NCBI GenBank assembly: GCA_035499575.1
Contig: DATJYN010000026.1
Location: forward strand, 1-56,450
Direction of reading: 5' to 3'
From: RBG-16-66-20 sp035499575
Lineage (GTDB): Bacteria > Pseudomonadota > Gammaproteobacteria > Burkholderiales > SG8-39
DNA length: 56,450 bases
The position numbers were made by a program, and so were the translations under genes. This document shows, piece after piece, positions 21,407 through 31,083 of this stretch (its first letter is position 1; every line of letters starts with the position of its first letter). Below the pieces are notes generated by a model. That model had not been told where the DNA came from and did no database searches. It saw nothing but the letters and a program-made list of their open reading frames with translations.

Positions 21407-22479
21407 ACCGGGTCGAACCTCCGCATCGCCAGGCCGCAGGCGACGATCAGCGAGGGCGCGTCCTGCATCAGGCGTTTCAACTGAATCCGCGGCGAGGTCT
21501 GCATCGCTCCGAACGGGTTGGCGACGACAGTGGGCACCTGAGTGCGCGTATGCACCACCTCGTCTAGGCCCGGAATCACAGCGGAGCCGCCCGCAAGCAG
21601 GATATGGTCAACCGTGTTGTACGAGGTCGAAGTAAAGAAGAACTGCAGCGCGCGCTGCACTTCCTGCGACAGGTTTTCCATGAACGGGCGCAGCACTTCG
21701 GCCTCGAAATCATCCGGCAGGCCGCCGGAACGTTTGGCGTTCTCGGCTTCTTCAGGGCTCATGCCGTAGCGCGCGACGATGTCGGCGGTAAGCTGGTTGC
21801 CGCCGAACGCCTGTTCGCGGTTGTAGACCGATTGCTCATTGCGCACCACGCTAACCTGCATAACGTTGGCACCGACGTCGACGATCGCGACGTTCTGTTC
21901 CTTGCCGCCGCCCGGGAGCTGCTTGATCACCAGTTGCAGCGCCGACATTTGCGCCATCGATTCGACGTCCATCACCAGGGGCTTCAGTCCCGCGTTTTCA
22001 GCCACCGCGAAACGGTCGGAGACTTTTTCCTTGCGCGTCGCTGCGATCAGGACTTCCTGCTCCTCCGGGTTGGTCGGCGAGGGCCCGACGATCTGGAAGT
22101 CGAGGTTGACTTCTTCGAGGGCGAACGGGATGTACTGGTTGGCTTCGCTCTCGACCTGGGTCTCGAGTTCTTCCTCCCGCAAGCCCGCCGCGACAATGAT
22201 CTTTTTGGTGATGACTGCGCCGGAGGGCACTGCCATGGCGACGTGCTTGGTGCGCGTGGCCAGCCGTTTGTAGCCTCGCCCGACCGCATCCGCCACGGCT
22301 TCGAGGATGTTGATGTTGCCGTCCACGACCGCGTCCTTGGGGAGCGCCTCGATGACGTAGCGCTCCACCCTGTAGGCGCCCTTGCCGGCGTCGACGATCT
22401 CCAGCATCTTCACCGAAGAGGAGCTGATATCGAGCCCGAACAACGGCGGCGCCTTCGGCTTGAAGAAGTCGAGGTTCAT
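21403..22479 (-). CDS. pilM: Type IV pilus assembly ATPase-like protein PilM
   Basis: A 358-residue cytoplasmic actin-fold protein, first gene of the pil alignment operon. It begins with the PilM signature LFGLDISSSSVKMLE, has the phosphate-binding AIVDVGANVMQVSV in the middle and LLAGGSAVIPGL near the end. PilM binds nucleotide and the PilN N-terminal motif and connects the inner-membrane complex with the pilus motors. The ribosome site AAAGGA lies eight bases upstream of the ATG. The gene is divergent from the PBP1A gene, as is typical in proteobacteria. Confidence 0.96.
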   Translation of the reverse strand: MNLDFFKPKAPPLFGLDISSSSVKMLEIVDAGKGAYRVERYVIEALPKDAVVDGNINILEAVADAVGRGYKRLATRTKHVAMAVPSGAVITKKIIVAAGLREEELETQVESEANQYIPFALEEVNLDFQIVGPSPTNPEEQEVLIAATRKEKVSDRFAVAENAGLKPLVMDVESMAQMSALQLVIKQLPGGGKEQNVAIVDVGANVMQVSVVRNEQSVYNREQAFGGNQLTADIVARYGMSPEEAENAKRSGGLPDDFEAEVLRPFMENLSQEVQRALQFFFTSTSYNTVDHILLAGGSAVIPGLDEVVHTRTQVPTVVANPFGAMQTSPRIQLKRLMQDAPSLIVACGLAMRRFDPV

Positions 22480-22516
22480 CCCTTTTTTCCTTTGCGCATC
22501 GGCCTGTTAGGCGCGA

Positions 22517-22545
22517 TACGTAGAATTTGCGTTAGATGCTAGCAA
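22517..22545 (-). promoter_or_regulatory. Candidate promoter for pilMNOPQ
   Basis: On the minus strand TTGCTA (22540-22545) and TACGTA (22517-22522) are 17 bp apart. The start of transcription would be near 22510, about 30 bases before the pilM ATG. The -10 element is a weak match, so this is a candidate only. Confidence 0.4.
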
Positions 22546-22648
22546 CAACTACCCCCAGTGTCTAGTGAATCTTCCACACGGGGATGGTCTTATAATGTGC
22601 CGTGTCCCGACTGGCGTGCAACAACCTCCCAGAGTTGGTGTAACTCCC

Positions 22649-24967
22649 TTGAAATGGCTAAGGTTTTTGGCATTTCCGCTGGTCCTGTTTGGCGGGCTGG
22701 CGGCGGCAGGCGCATTTCTGGCCGGTTTAGTGGTCGCCCTCGCGTATCCGAATCTGCCTTCGCTCGAGGTGCTGACGGATTATCAGCCCAAGATTCCGAT
22801 GCGGGTCTATACCATCGATGGCGCATTGATCGGTGAGTTCGGCGAGGAGCGGCGCACACTGGTTTCGATCCGGGAAGTGCCGGAGCAGCTAAAGCAGGCG
22901 ATTCTGGCAGCTGAGGACGAACGCTTCTACCAGCACACGGGCATCGACTATCTCGGCGTGGCGCGTGCCGCTTACGCCAACCTTGTACAGGGTGGGCGGC
23001 GACAGGGCGCGAGCACCATCACCATGCAAGTGGCCCGCAACTTCTTTCTCTCTTCGGAGAAGACGCTGACGCGCAAGCTCTACGAAGCGCTGCTCTCGTT
23101 CAAGATCGAGAACAACCTGAGCAAGGACCAGATCCTCGAGCTCTATGTAAACCAGATCTACCTCGGCCAGCGCGCTTACGGTTTCGCCGCCGCCGCGCAG
23201 ATCTATTTCGGAAAATCCCTTGATCAATTGAGTCTGGCCGAAGCTGCCATCCTGGCTGGCCTGCCCAAAGCTCCCTCTGCCTACAATCCTGTTGCTAATC
23301 CGCAACGGGCTCGCCAGCGCCAGCAGTACGTACTGCGGCGCATGAAGGAACTTGGACACATTACCGAACAACAGTTAGCCGAGGCGATCAAGGAGCCTCT
23401 GCCAGTTCGCCGGGAAGTCGATGATTTTGCAGGTGTTCATGGCGAATACCTGGCGGAGATGGTCCGTCAGGCTGTCTACGAACAATACCCTGACGAGGCG
23501 TACACCAAGGGATTTCGTGTCTACACCACGATCCGAAAAGCCGACCAAGAGGCGGCCTACGATGCGGTGCGCCGTGGACTGATTGCCTACGACCGCAGCC
23601 AGGGTTATCGCGGGCCGGAGGCTTTCGTCGACCTGGCGGCAAACGCCTCGGAGGACGACATCGAGGAAGCGCTCTCCGACTATGCCGACGTTGATGACCT
23701 GAAGGCGGCAATGGTGCTCTCCGCCAACCCCAAGGAACTAAAGGCAGCGCTCAAGAGCGGGGAAACGGTCTCGGTCTCGGGTGAGGGCCTGCGCTTTGCG
23801 GCACGCGCCCTGGACGAAAAGACGGCGCAGCAGCGCCGCATCCGGCGCGGTGCGCTGATACGCCTGCAAAAGGACGAAAAGAAGGCCTGGCAGGTCGTGC
23901 AGCTGCCGGATGCCGAAGCGGCATTCGTGTCGCTCGATTCTGGCAGCGGCGCAATCCGCGCATTGATCGGCGGTTTCGACTTTCACCGCAACAAGTTCAA
24001 TCACATCACGCAGGCTTGGCGGCAGCCAGGTTCGTCCTTCAAGCCGTTTATCTACTCCGCTGCGCTCGAGAAGGGCTTCACGCCCGCCACCGTGATCGCG
24101 GACGAGCCGGTCGTAGTCGAGGCCGACGTGACCGGCAGCCAGCGCTGGGAACCGAAGAACTACGACGGCAAGTTCGAGGGTCCGATGAAGATGCGCACTG
24201 CGCTCGCCAAATCGAAGAACATGGTTTCGATCCGCATCCTGCAAAGCATCGATCCGAAGTACGCGCAGGACTACATCACCCGCTTCGGCTTCGACGCCGA
24301 CAAGCATCCGCCCTACCTCACCATGGCGCTAGGCGCCGGCTCTGTGACGCCGATGCAGCTTGCTCGCGGCTACGCCGTGTTCGCCAACGGCGGCTACCTG
24401 ATCCAGCCGCATTACATCCAGAAAATCGTCGACGACCGGGGCAATGAGCTCGGCGCCGCCCGACCGCCGCAAGCGGGAGACGAGGCGTTGCGCGTGATCG
24501 ACGCGCGCAACGCATTCATCATGGATTCGATGCTGCAGGACGTCACGCGCTACGGCACTGCGGCGAGCGTCAGCAAGCTGGGCAGGCACGACCTGGCCGG
24601 CAAGACCGGCACGACAAATGACTTCGTCGACGGCTGGTTTTGCGGCTACCAGCCCGGGCTGGTCGCCATCGCCTGGGTCGGCTTCGACCAACCCAAGTCG
24701 CTCGGCAAAAACCAGACCGGCGGCCGCATCGCATTGCCGATCTGGATCGATTACATGGCCAAGGTGCTCAAAGGCGTGCCCGAGGGGCAGCGCACCATGC
24801 CCGAAGGGGTGATCACTGCACGTGCAGATCCCGATCCGGCGGCGCCGGCCGAGGCGCACGGCGGTACGGACTACTTCTACCGTGAATTCGCGCCAACGAC
24901 TAAGGAGGTCGCACCGCCAGCCCAGGTCCCGGCGCCGGCGGCTCCGACCGAGCGACCGAACTTCTAG
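22649..24967 (+). CDS. mrcA: Penicillin-binding protein 1A
   Basis: A bifunctional class A penicillin-binding protein of about 772 residues building peptidoglycan at the inner membrane. Signature parts: an N-terminal membrane anchor, the glycosyltransferase domain with EDERFYQHTGID, GASTITMQVARN and KILELY-like segments, an OB-like insert, and the transpeptidase with SFKPF (the SxxK serine), SKN and KTGTT. The frame is open to a GTG at 22565, with an ATG at 22595 and a GTG at 22616. I chose the TTG at 22649 because it places the basic residues and membrane helix as in E. coli MrcA and because a TATAAT hexamer (22591-22596) overlaps the ATG at 22595. The start is therefore uncertain by up to 28 residues. 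Confidence 0.93.
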   Translation: MKWLRFLAFPLVLFGGLAAAGAFLAGLVVALAYPNLPSLEVLTDYQPKIPMRVYTIDGALIGEFGEERRTLVSIREVPEQLKQAILAAEDERFYQHTGIDYLGVARAAYANLVQGGRRQGASTITMQVARNFFLSSEKTLTRKLYEALLSFKIENNLSKDQILELYVNQIYLGQRAYGFAAAAQIYFGKSLDQLSLAEAAILAGLPKAPSAYNPVANPQRARQRQQYVLRRMKELGHITEQQLAEAIKEPLPVRREVDDFAGVHGEYLAEMVRQAVYEQYPDEAYTKGFRVYTTIRKADQEAAYDAVRRGLIAYDRSQGYRGPEAFVDLAANASEDDIEEALSDYADVDDLKAAMVLSANPKELKAALKSGETVSVSGEGLRFAARALDEKTAQQRRIRRGALIRLQKDEKKAWQVVQLPDAEAAFVSLDSGSGAIRALIGGFDFHRNKFNHITQAWRQPGSSFKPFIYSAALEKGFTPATVIADEPVVVEADVTGSQRWEPKNYDGKFEGPMKMRTALAKSKNMVSIRILQSIDPKYAQDYITRFGFDADKHPPYLTMALGAGSVTPMQLARGYAVFANGGYLIQPHYIQKIVDDRGNELGAARPPQAGDEALRVIDARNAFIMDSMLQDVTRYGTAASVSKLGRHDLAGKTGTTNDFVDGWFCGYQPGLVAIAWVGFDQPKSLGKNQTGGRIALPIWIDYMAKVLKGVPEGQRTMPEGVITARADPDPAAPAEAHGGTDYFYREFAPTTKEVAPPAQVPAPAAPTERPNF

Positions 24968-25287
24968 CGCGCGCGCAGGAAGACCGGCGCGCCGCTTTGC
25001 AGCGATGCAAGCCTGGAAACCGCGGCGAACAGCTCGGCGCCATCCCGCGTGTCGCGCCATGCCGAGCCATCGTGCCTGAAATGAAAACCGCCGGATTTCG
25101 CCGCGACCCAGATCTGCTGTGTTGCGCCATGGCGGTTGATCACCAATTTCGAACCGTCTTCGAATTCGATCTCGAGGACGCCCGAACCTTTGGTCTGGAC
25201 GTCCGCATCGGGTGCTGCGGCCTCGAACGCACGCTCCAAGGCCGCCAGTACGCCGGCTGCCAGGGTCTCGAATTCGCTCTCGGTCAT
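24964..25287 (-). CDS. cyaY: Frataxin-like iron donor protein CyaY
   Basis: A 107-residue protein matching bacterial frataxin: an N-terminal acidic helix (ESEFETLA and later acidic residues) that binds iron, then the beta sheet with LVINRH and QQIWVAAKSGGFHF, and a C-terminal helix. It regulates or feeds iron to Fe-S cluster assembly on IscU. It lies head to head with lptM and ends in a four-base overlap with the 3' end of the convergent PBP1A gene. The frataxin-lptM-lysA arrangement is common in proteobacteria. Confidence 0.95.
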   Translation of the reverse strand: MTESEFETLAAGVLAALERAFEAAAPDADVQTKGSGVLEIEFEDGSKLVINRHGATQQIWVAAKSGGFHFRHDGSAWRDTRDGAELFAAVSRLASLQSGAPVFLRAR

Positions 25288-25348
25288 GGCGGGTGGTCCC
25301 GGGTGATCCTGCTAACATGAGTATTTTAGTCGCCGTTCTCCTGCCGTC

Positions 25349-25534
25349 ATGCGCACCGCTTTCCTCGTCCTGCTGGTTCTCCTGCTCTGCGCCGCCTGCG
25401 GCCAGAAGGGGCCGCTCTACCTGCGGGACAATCCGCCGTCCAACGTGAAGCCGCCCAAGCCGGATCCGTTCAAGCCGCAGCCCTATCCCAATGACGCAGG
25501 CGGGGACGACGCCGCGGGCGACGCAAAAAAATAG
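25349..25534 (+). CDS. lptM: LPS translocon maturation chaperone LptM (YifL-like lipoprotein)
   Basis: A 61-residue lipoprotein. The signal peptide ends at Cys17, followed by the family signature CGQKGPLYL and a Pro/Lys/Asp-rich unstructured tail. In E. coli the short lipidated N-terminus mimics LPS and helps LptD form its correct disulfides. The residue three before the cysteine is itself Cys, not the usual Leu, but the LLCAAC context is otherwise normal. It sits 8 bp before lysA, as in many gammaproteobacteria and betaproteobacteria, and the two are probably co-transcribed. Confidence 0.9.
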   Translation: MRTAFLVLLVLLLCAACGQKGPLYLRDNPPSNVKPPKPDPFKPQPYPNDAGGDDAAGDAKK

Positions 25535-25542
25535 GGCGTCGC

Positions 25543-26790
25543 GTGGCATTTGCCTACCAGGCCGGCGTGCTCTGCGCCGAACAGGCGTCGCTCGAAGATA
25601 TCGCGCGAAGCTTCGGCACGCCCTGCTACGTCTATTCGCGCGCGGTCATCGAAGAAAACTGCGGCCGCTTCGCCCGGGCACTGGCGGGCCGGCCCGCGCT
25701 GATCGCCTACTCCGTCAAAGCGAACTCAAACCTGGCAATACTGGCCCTGATGGCACGGCTCGGCACCGGTTTCGACATCGTTTCCGGCGGCGAACTTGCA
25801 CGCGTACTGGCTGCAGGCGGCGATGCGCGCAAGGTCGTGTTCTCCGGCATCGGCAAAGGTGAAGCGGAGATCGAGCAGGCGCTGCGCGCCGGAATCCTGT
25901 GCCTGAATCTCGAGTCGGAGGCCGAGCTCGAACGCGTCGACGCGGTTGCCACGCGCCTGGGCCTGCGTGCGCCGATCGCTTTCCGGGTCAACCCCGACGT
26001 AGACGCCAAAACGCACCCATATATCTCGACCGGGCTGAAAGATAGCAAGTTCGGCATCGCCTACGCGGATGCGGAACGCATCTACCGCGAGGCGGCAGGG
26101 CGGCGCGGTATCCGCGTTGCCGGGATCGGCTGCCACATCGGCTCGCAGCTGACGAGCGCGGCGCCGTTCATCGACGCGGCGGCCCGCATCCTCGCGCTGA
26201 CCGAACGCCTGCAGCGCGGCGGCATCACGCTGTCGCACATCGACCTCGGCGGCGGTTTCGGCATCCGTTACAAGGACGAGTCGCCGGCGCCGGTCGCCGA
26301 ATTCCTGGACGGGGCGTTGGGCGTGCTTGCAGGGCGCAAGGAAACCCTGATCGTCGACCCGGGCCGCTCCATCGTCGGCGACGCCGGGCTGCTGCTGACG
26401 CGGATCGAATACGTGAAGCCGGGCGAAACGAAAAATTTCGTGATCGTGGATGCGGCCATGAACGACCTGATTCGCCCCGCACTCTACGACGCATGGCATG
26501 AAATCAAGCCGGTGCGAGAGGCGGAATCGGGCGCTGCCGCAGGCGTTTACGATGTCGTCGGGCCGGTCTGCGAAAGCGCGGATTTCCTCGCCCGGGAGCG
26601 CAGGCTGGCAGTCCGGCCCGGCGGCCTCCTGGCGGTAATGTCCGCGGGCGCCTACTGCATGGTCATGAGTTCAAACTACAATACGCGCCCGCGCCCGGCC
26701 GAAGTCATGGTTTCGGGTGCCAGCGCGTCGCTGATCCGCGAGCGGGAGACCGTGAATCAGCTCTTTGCCGCAGAGCGGATATTGCCGTAG
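25543..26790 (+). CDS. lysA: Diaminopimelate decarboxylase
   Basis: A 415-residue PLP enzyme that decarboxylates meso-diaminopimelate to lysine, the last step of lysine synthesis. The PLP lysine is Lys59 in YSVKANSN. CHIGSQL, LGGGFGIRY and the C-terminal GPVCESADFLA, whose cysteine and glutamate reach into the partner active site of the dimer, are all present. The start is a GTG, 8 bp after lptM. The stop lies 13 bp before the RND adaptor gene on the same strand. Confidence 0.97.
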   Translation: MAFAYQAGVLCAEQASLEDIARSFGTPCYVYSRAVIEENCGRFARALAGRPALIAYSVKANSNLAILALMARLGTGFDIVSGGELARVLAAGGDARKVVFSGIGKGEAEIEQALRAGILCLNLESEAELERVDAVATRLGLRAPIAFRVNPDVDAKTHPYISTGLKDSKFGIAYADAERIYREAAGRRGIRVAGIGCHIGSQLTSAAPFIDAAARILALTERLQRGGITLSHIDLGGGFGIRYKDESPAPVAEFLDGALGVLAGRKETLIVDPGRSIVGDAGLLLTRIEYVKPGETKNFVIVDAAMNDLIRPALYDAWHEIKPVREAESGAAAGVYDVVGPVCESADFLARERRLAVRPGGLLAVMSAGAYCMVMSSNYNTRPRPAEVMVSGASASLIRERETVNQLFAAERILP

Positions 26791-26803
26791 GGTGCTCGCC
26801 GTC

Positions 26804-27943
26804 ATGAGCTTCGGAAAGCGTTACGCCATCCTGGCCGGGCTGGTCGTGGTCCTTGCGGCCGGGGGCCTCGTCGCCTACTTCAGCGCTGATTCGCGGGCAC
26901 GCGAGAGACCGGCCGCGAAAGGGTCTGCCGAGGTTCCGGTCGCGGTTGCTACCGTCGTGCGGCGAGACGTACCTGTACGCCTGCAGGCTATCGGCAATGT
27001 CGAGGCCTACGCCTCAGTTGCGGTCAAGTCGCGTGTCGACGGCCAGATTCTCGAGGTGCACTTCCGCGAGGGCCAGGAGGTCAGAAAGGGCGAAGTGCTC
27101 TTTCGCATCGACCCGCGTCCATTCGAGGCCGCCCTAAAGCAGGCCGAGGCGCAAGCGTCGCGCGATATCGCCAGCCGCGACCAGGCGGCTTCGCAGGAGC
27201 GGCGCTACCAGGAATTGCTCGAGAAAAATTTCGTTTCCAAGGATGCCTATGCGCAGTTCCGCACCAATGCGCAGACGGCGGACGCAACGTCGAAAGGAAC
27301 CCAGGCCGCGCTCGAGAACGCGAAACTGAATCTCGAATACACAATCATCCGCTCGCCGATCGACGGCTATGTTGGCCGCGCATTGCTGCAAGCGGGCAAT
27401 ATGGTAAAGGCGAACGATACGATTTCGCTGGTTGTGATCAATCAGGTGCGTCCGATCTATGTGAACTTCGCGGTGCTGGAACAACAACTGGCGGACATCC
27501 GGCATTACATGTCGATTGGGCCGCTCGAGGTCGTGGTGAGCACCTCAGATGCCCGACATGTTCCTCTTGCTGCGGGACGCCTGGCGTTTGTCGACAATGC
27601 GGTGGACCCGACCACTGGCACCATTCGGCTGCGCGCGGCCTTCGACAATCGGGACCTTGCGCTGTGGCCGGGACAATTTGTGACCACGAGTCTCACGTTG
27701 CATGACCAAAAGGATGCCATCGTCGTGCCGGCGGCAGCCGTGCAAACCGGGCCCCAGGGGGAATTCGTATTTGTGTTCAAACCCGATGCGACGGCGGAAG
27801 CGCGCAATGTCAAGGTTGCGCGCGTCGAGGGGGACAGCGTTGTCATCGCGTCCGGGCTAGCTGAAGGCGAAAAGGTGGTCACGCGCGGCCAGTTGCGAAT
27901 TGTCCCGGGAGCGAAGCTGGTCCTCCGCCAGGAAGCGTCGTGA
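26804..27943 (+). CDS. RND efflux periplasmic adaptor subunit (MdtA-like)
   Basis: A membrane fusion protein of 379 residues: N-terminal membrane anchor (about residues 8-27), lipoyl halves around SVAVKSRVDGQI and IRSPIDGYVGRAL, an alpha-helical hairpin between them rich in Ala/Gln/Glu, then beta-barrel and membrane-proximal domains with VDNAVDPTTGTIRLRA, an HlyD-family hallmark. The ATG at 26804 (MSFGKR) lies 13 bp after lysA. It overlaps the pump gene by four bases (GTGA). It links the inner-membrane pump to an outer-membrane channel; no channel gene follows, so it must borrow a TolC/OprM-like protein encoded elsewhere. Confidence 0.94.
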   Translation: MSFGKRYAILAGLVVVLAAGGLVAYFSADSRARERPAAKGSAEVPVAVATVVRRDVPVRLQAIGNVEAYASVAVKSRVDGQILEVHFREGQEVRKGEVLFRIDPRPFEAALKQAEAQASRDIASRDQAASQERRYQELLEKNFVSKDAYAQFRTNAQTADATSKGTQAALENAKLNLEYTIIRSPIDGYVGRALLQAGNMVKANDTISLVVINQVRPIYVNFAVLEQQLADIRHYMSIGPLEVVVSTSDARHVPLAAGRLAFVDNAVDPTTGTIRLRAAFDNRDLALWPGQFVTTSLTLHDQKDAIVVPAAAVQTGPQGEFVFVFKPDATAEARNVKVARVEGDSVVIASGLAEGEKVVTRGQLRIVPGAKLVLRQEAS

Positions 27944-30900
27944 ACCTGTCGGAACTATTCGTCCGCCGGCCGGTTATGACCGTGCTGGTGATGGCGGGAA
28001 TACTGATTTTCGGGATCGTCGGCTATCGACTGTTGCCCGTGAGTTCCCTCCCCAACGTCGACTATCCAACCGTCCAGGTAACCGCCGAACTTCCGGGCGC
28101 AAGCCCTGACACGATGGCCTCCGCGGTCGCGACGCCGCTCGAGAAGCAATTCTCGACGATCGCGGGGATCGACTCGATGTTCTCGGTGAGCGGACAGGGC
28201 ACGACGCAGATTACGCTGCAGTTCTCCCTCGACCGCGACATTGACGCCGCGGCACAGGACGTGAATTCAGCGATAGCCGCGACTGCGCGTCAACTCCCGG
28301 CATCGATGCCAGCTCCGCCGTCGTTCCGCAAAATTAATCCGGGGGACTTCGCGGTGTTTTACCTCGCTCTGACTTCGGACACGCTTCCGCTATCGACCGT
28401 GGACGAATACGCCGAAACCTTCCTAGCACAGCGCATCTCGACCGTCAGCGGAGTCGCGCAGGTGCAGGTCTTCGGCCAGCAAAAATACGCCGTGCGGGTC
28501 CAGGTGGATCCAAACAAGCTTGCAGCAAGGAGGGTGGGCATCGACGAGGTCCAGCAGGCGGTCTCGCAGGCCAATGTCAACCTGCCTACCGGCACCCTGT
28601 ATGGTAAAGACCGCCTGTTTGCGGTGCAGGCGGATGGCCAACTCTACGACGCTGCGGCATTCCGTCCTGTCATCGTCAGCTACCGCAATGGCGCGCCGAT
28701 CCGGCTAGGCGAATTGGGAAGCGTAATCGACAGCGTACAGAGCGACAAGGTCGCAGCCTGGTTCAAGGATCGGCGCGGCATCGTGCTCGCGATGTTCCGC
28801 CAGCCGGGAACCAACACCATCGAGGTGGTCGATGCGGTGAAGAAGCTGATGCCTACATTCCGGGCCGAGGTACCCGCAGGCATCGAGATGCAGGTACTGT
28901 TCGATCGTACGGTTGTCATTCGCCAGTCTGTCGAAGAGGTGCAATTCGCGCTGCTGCTGGCGCTTGCATTGGTAGTGATGGTGATCTTCGTATTCCTGCG
29001 CAACATTCCCGCCACGGTCATTCCCAGCGTGGCGCTGCCGATGTCGATTATCGGCACCTTCGCAGTGATGTATGTGCTGGGCTACAGCCTGGACAATATC
29101 TCGCTGATGGCTCTGACGCTGTGCGTAGGCTTCGTGGTCGACGACGCGATCGTAATGCTGGAAAACATCTCGCGGCATATGGAAGCCGGCAAGAGCCGCC
29201 TGCAGGCCACTCTCGACGGTTCCAGGGAGATCTCCTTCACGATCTTGTCGATGACGATTTCGCTCGCCGCCGTGTTCATCCCGGTATTTTTCATGGGCGG
29301 CATCGTCGGCCGCCTGCTGCATGAATTTGCGGTGACGATCATTGCCGCGGTGCTGATCTCGGGATTCGTTTCGCTCACGCTCACGCCGATGATGTGCGCG
29401 CGCATACTCGAGCCGCAGCACCGTGCCGCTCACGGGCGTCTGTATCTGCTTTCGGAGCGCGGTTTCGAGGCGCTGCGCCGGGCCTACCAGACCACGCTTG
29501 AGTGGTCCTTGGCGCACGCTCGGTTCGTGCTCATCGCTTTTTTTGCGATCACGATCGCGACCGGGATACTGTTCGTGCGCATGCCGAAAGGCTTCCTGCC
29601 CGCCGAGGATACCGGCCAGCTCTTTTGCTTCACCGAAGCCGCGCAGGATATATCGTTCGATGCGATGGTCACCCTGCAGCGGCAGGTCGCCGAGATCGTG
29701 CGCAGCGACCCCAATGTCGAAGGCGTGATGTCGTTCATCGGTGCGGGCGGCAACAATCCGTCGCTCAATCGGGGCCGCCTATTCATTACCCTCAAGCCGC
29801 GGGCCGAGCGGGTGGCCGCCGACGAGGTGGTACGGCGCCTGCGGCCGAAACTCGCGCAGCTGATGGGCATCAAGGCGTTCATGCAAAACATTCCGACCAT
29901 TCGCATCGGCTTGCTGACCAAGAGCCCCTATCAGTACATCTTACGGGGGGCCAGTACCGAGGAGCTGTACCACTGGGTGCCGATCATCGAGAACCGGCTG
30001 AAGGCGATCCCGACACTGGTAGACGTTTCCAGCGACTTGCAGATTTCCCAGCCGCAGGTGCGCGTCGAAATCGACCGAGCCAAGGCGTCGGCGCTAGGCA
30101 TATCCGCGCAGCAGCTCGAGGTCGCGCTCGGGGCGGCCTATGGGTCTCAGCAAGTCTCGACGATCTACACCGCGACCAACCAATACTGGGTGATCCTTGA
30201 AGTGGAGCCGCGCTATCAGACCGGCCCCGCAGTGCTGCCGATGCTCTATGTGCGTTCCTCGAGCGGAGCCCTGGTGCCCATCGATGCCGTGGCGAAGCTC
30301 TCCTACGGCGTTGGCCCGCTCACTGTGAGCCACCAGGGCCAGCTGCCGTCGGTTACCGTGTCATTCGACCTCAAACCGGGCGTTTCGCTGTCGCAGGCGT
30401 TCAGTTCCATCCGCCAAGCGATGCGCGAGCTCCAGGTGCCGGCAACCCTCAGCGCGAGCTTCTCCGGCACCGCGCAAGCATTCGAGGCTTCGCTGCAGGG
30501 CATGGGCGTGCTGCTCGTGCTCGCAATTGTCGTCATTTATCTGGTACTGGGAATTCTGTACGAGAGTTTCATCCACCCGCTGACCATCTTGTCCGGCTTG
30601 CCGACGGCCGGACTCGGCGCCCTGCTCACTCTGCGCGCGTTCGGCATCGATCTGAATATGTACGCATTTGTCGGCATCATCATGCTGGTCGGAATCGTCA
30701 AGAAAAACGCCATCATGATCATCGATTTCGCGATCGAGGCGCAGCGCAAGGAAGGCAAGGCACCATACGATGCGATCTACCAGGCGTGCCTGACCCGCTT
30801 CCGCCCGATCATGATGACGACCATGGCGGCGCTCATGGGCAGCCTACCGATCGCGCTTGCCTTCGGAGTTGGCGGCGAAGCGCGCCAGCCGCTTGGCCTT

Positions 30901-31083
30901 GCCGTCGTGGGTGGACTGCTCCTTTCACAGGTGTTGACGCTCTACATCACCCCGGTGATTTACCTGTACTTCGAGCAGCTGCAGCAGTGGTACACGGAGT
31001 ACCGCAAGTCGCGCAGCGCACCGGCGATCGTCAGCGGCGCACCGATTCCGGCGGGACCGCACGCGCCGCACGAATCCGCGTAG
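27940..31083 (+). CDS. RND multidrug efflux permease (MdtB/MdtC/AcrB family)
   Basis: A 1047-residue proton-driven pump with 12 predicted membrane helices and two large periplasmic loops, the normal AcrB-family length. It begins NLSELFVRRPVMT, typical of the HAE1/MdtBC branch, and keeps the paired aspartates in VVDDAIVMLENI (helix 4) and the helix 10 lysine in GIVKKNAIMI needed for proton relay. MdtB and MdtC normally come as a pair in enterics; here only one pump gene is present, so it probably works as a homotrimer. The GTG start overlaps the adaptor stop. Substrates are likely hydrophobic compounds, but cannot be told from sequence. Confidence 0.95.
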   Translation: MNLSELFVRRPVMTVLVMAGILIFGIVGYRLLPVSSLPNVDYPTVQVTAELPGASPDTMASAVATPLEKQFSTIAGIDSMFSVSGQGTTQITLQFSLDRDIDAAAQDVNSAIAATARQLPASMPAPPSFRKINPGDFAVFYLALTSDTLPLSTVDEYAETFLAQRISTVSGVAQVQVFGQQKYAVRVQVDPNKLAARRVGIDEVQQAVSQANVNLPTGTLYGKDRLFAVQADGQLYDAAAFRPVIVSYRNGAPIRLGELGSVIDSVQSDKVAAWFKDRRGIVLAMFRQPGTNTIEVVDAVKKLMPTFRAEVPAGIEMQVLFDRTVVIRQSVEEVQFALLLALALVVMVIFVFLRNIPATVIPSVALPMSIIGTFAVMYVLGYSLDNISLMALTLCVGFVVDDAIVMLENISRHMEAGKSRLQATLDGSREISFTILSMTISLAAVFIPVFFMGGIVGRLLHEFAVTIIAAVLISGFVSLTLTPMMCARILEPQHRAAHGRLYLLSERGFEALRRAYQTTLEWSLAHARFVLIAFFAITIATGILFVRMPKGFLPAEDTGQLFCFTEAAQDISFDAMVTLQRQVAEIVRSDPNVEGVMSFIGAGGNNPSLNRGRLFITLKPRAERVAADEVVRRLRPKLAQLMGIKAFMQNIPTIRIGLLTKSPYQYILRGASTEELYHWVPIIENRLKAIPTLVDVSSDLQISQPQVRVEIDRAKASALGISAQQLEVALGAAYGSQQVSTIYTATNQYWVILEVEPRYQTGPAVLPMLYVRSSSGALVPIDAVAKLSYGVGPLTVSHQGQLPSVTVSFDLKPGVSLSQAFSSIRQAMRELQVPATLSASFSGTAQAFEASLQGMGVLLVLAIVVIYLVLGILYESFIHPLTILSGLPTAGLGALLTLRAFGIDLNMYAFVGIIMLVGIVKKNAIMIIDFAIEAQRKEGKAPYDAIYQACLTRFRPIMMTTMAALMGSLPIALAFGVGGEARQPLGLAVVGGLLLSQVLTLYITPVIYLYFEQLQQWYTEYRKSRSAPAIVSGAPIPAGPHAPHESA

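Noticed and set aside
22591..22596. TATAAT as a complete promoter for PBP1A
   Set aside because: No acceptable -35 hexamer lies 15-19 bp upstream, so I record it only as a hint for the start-codon choice.
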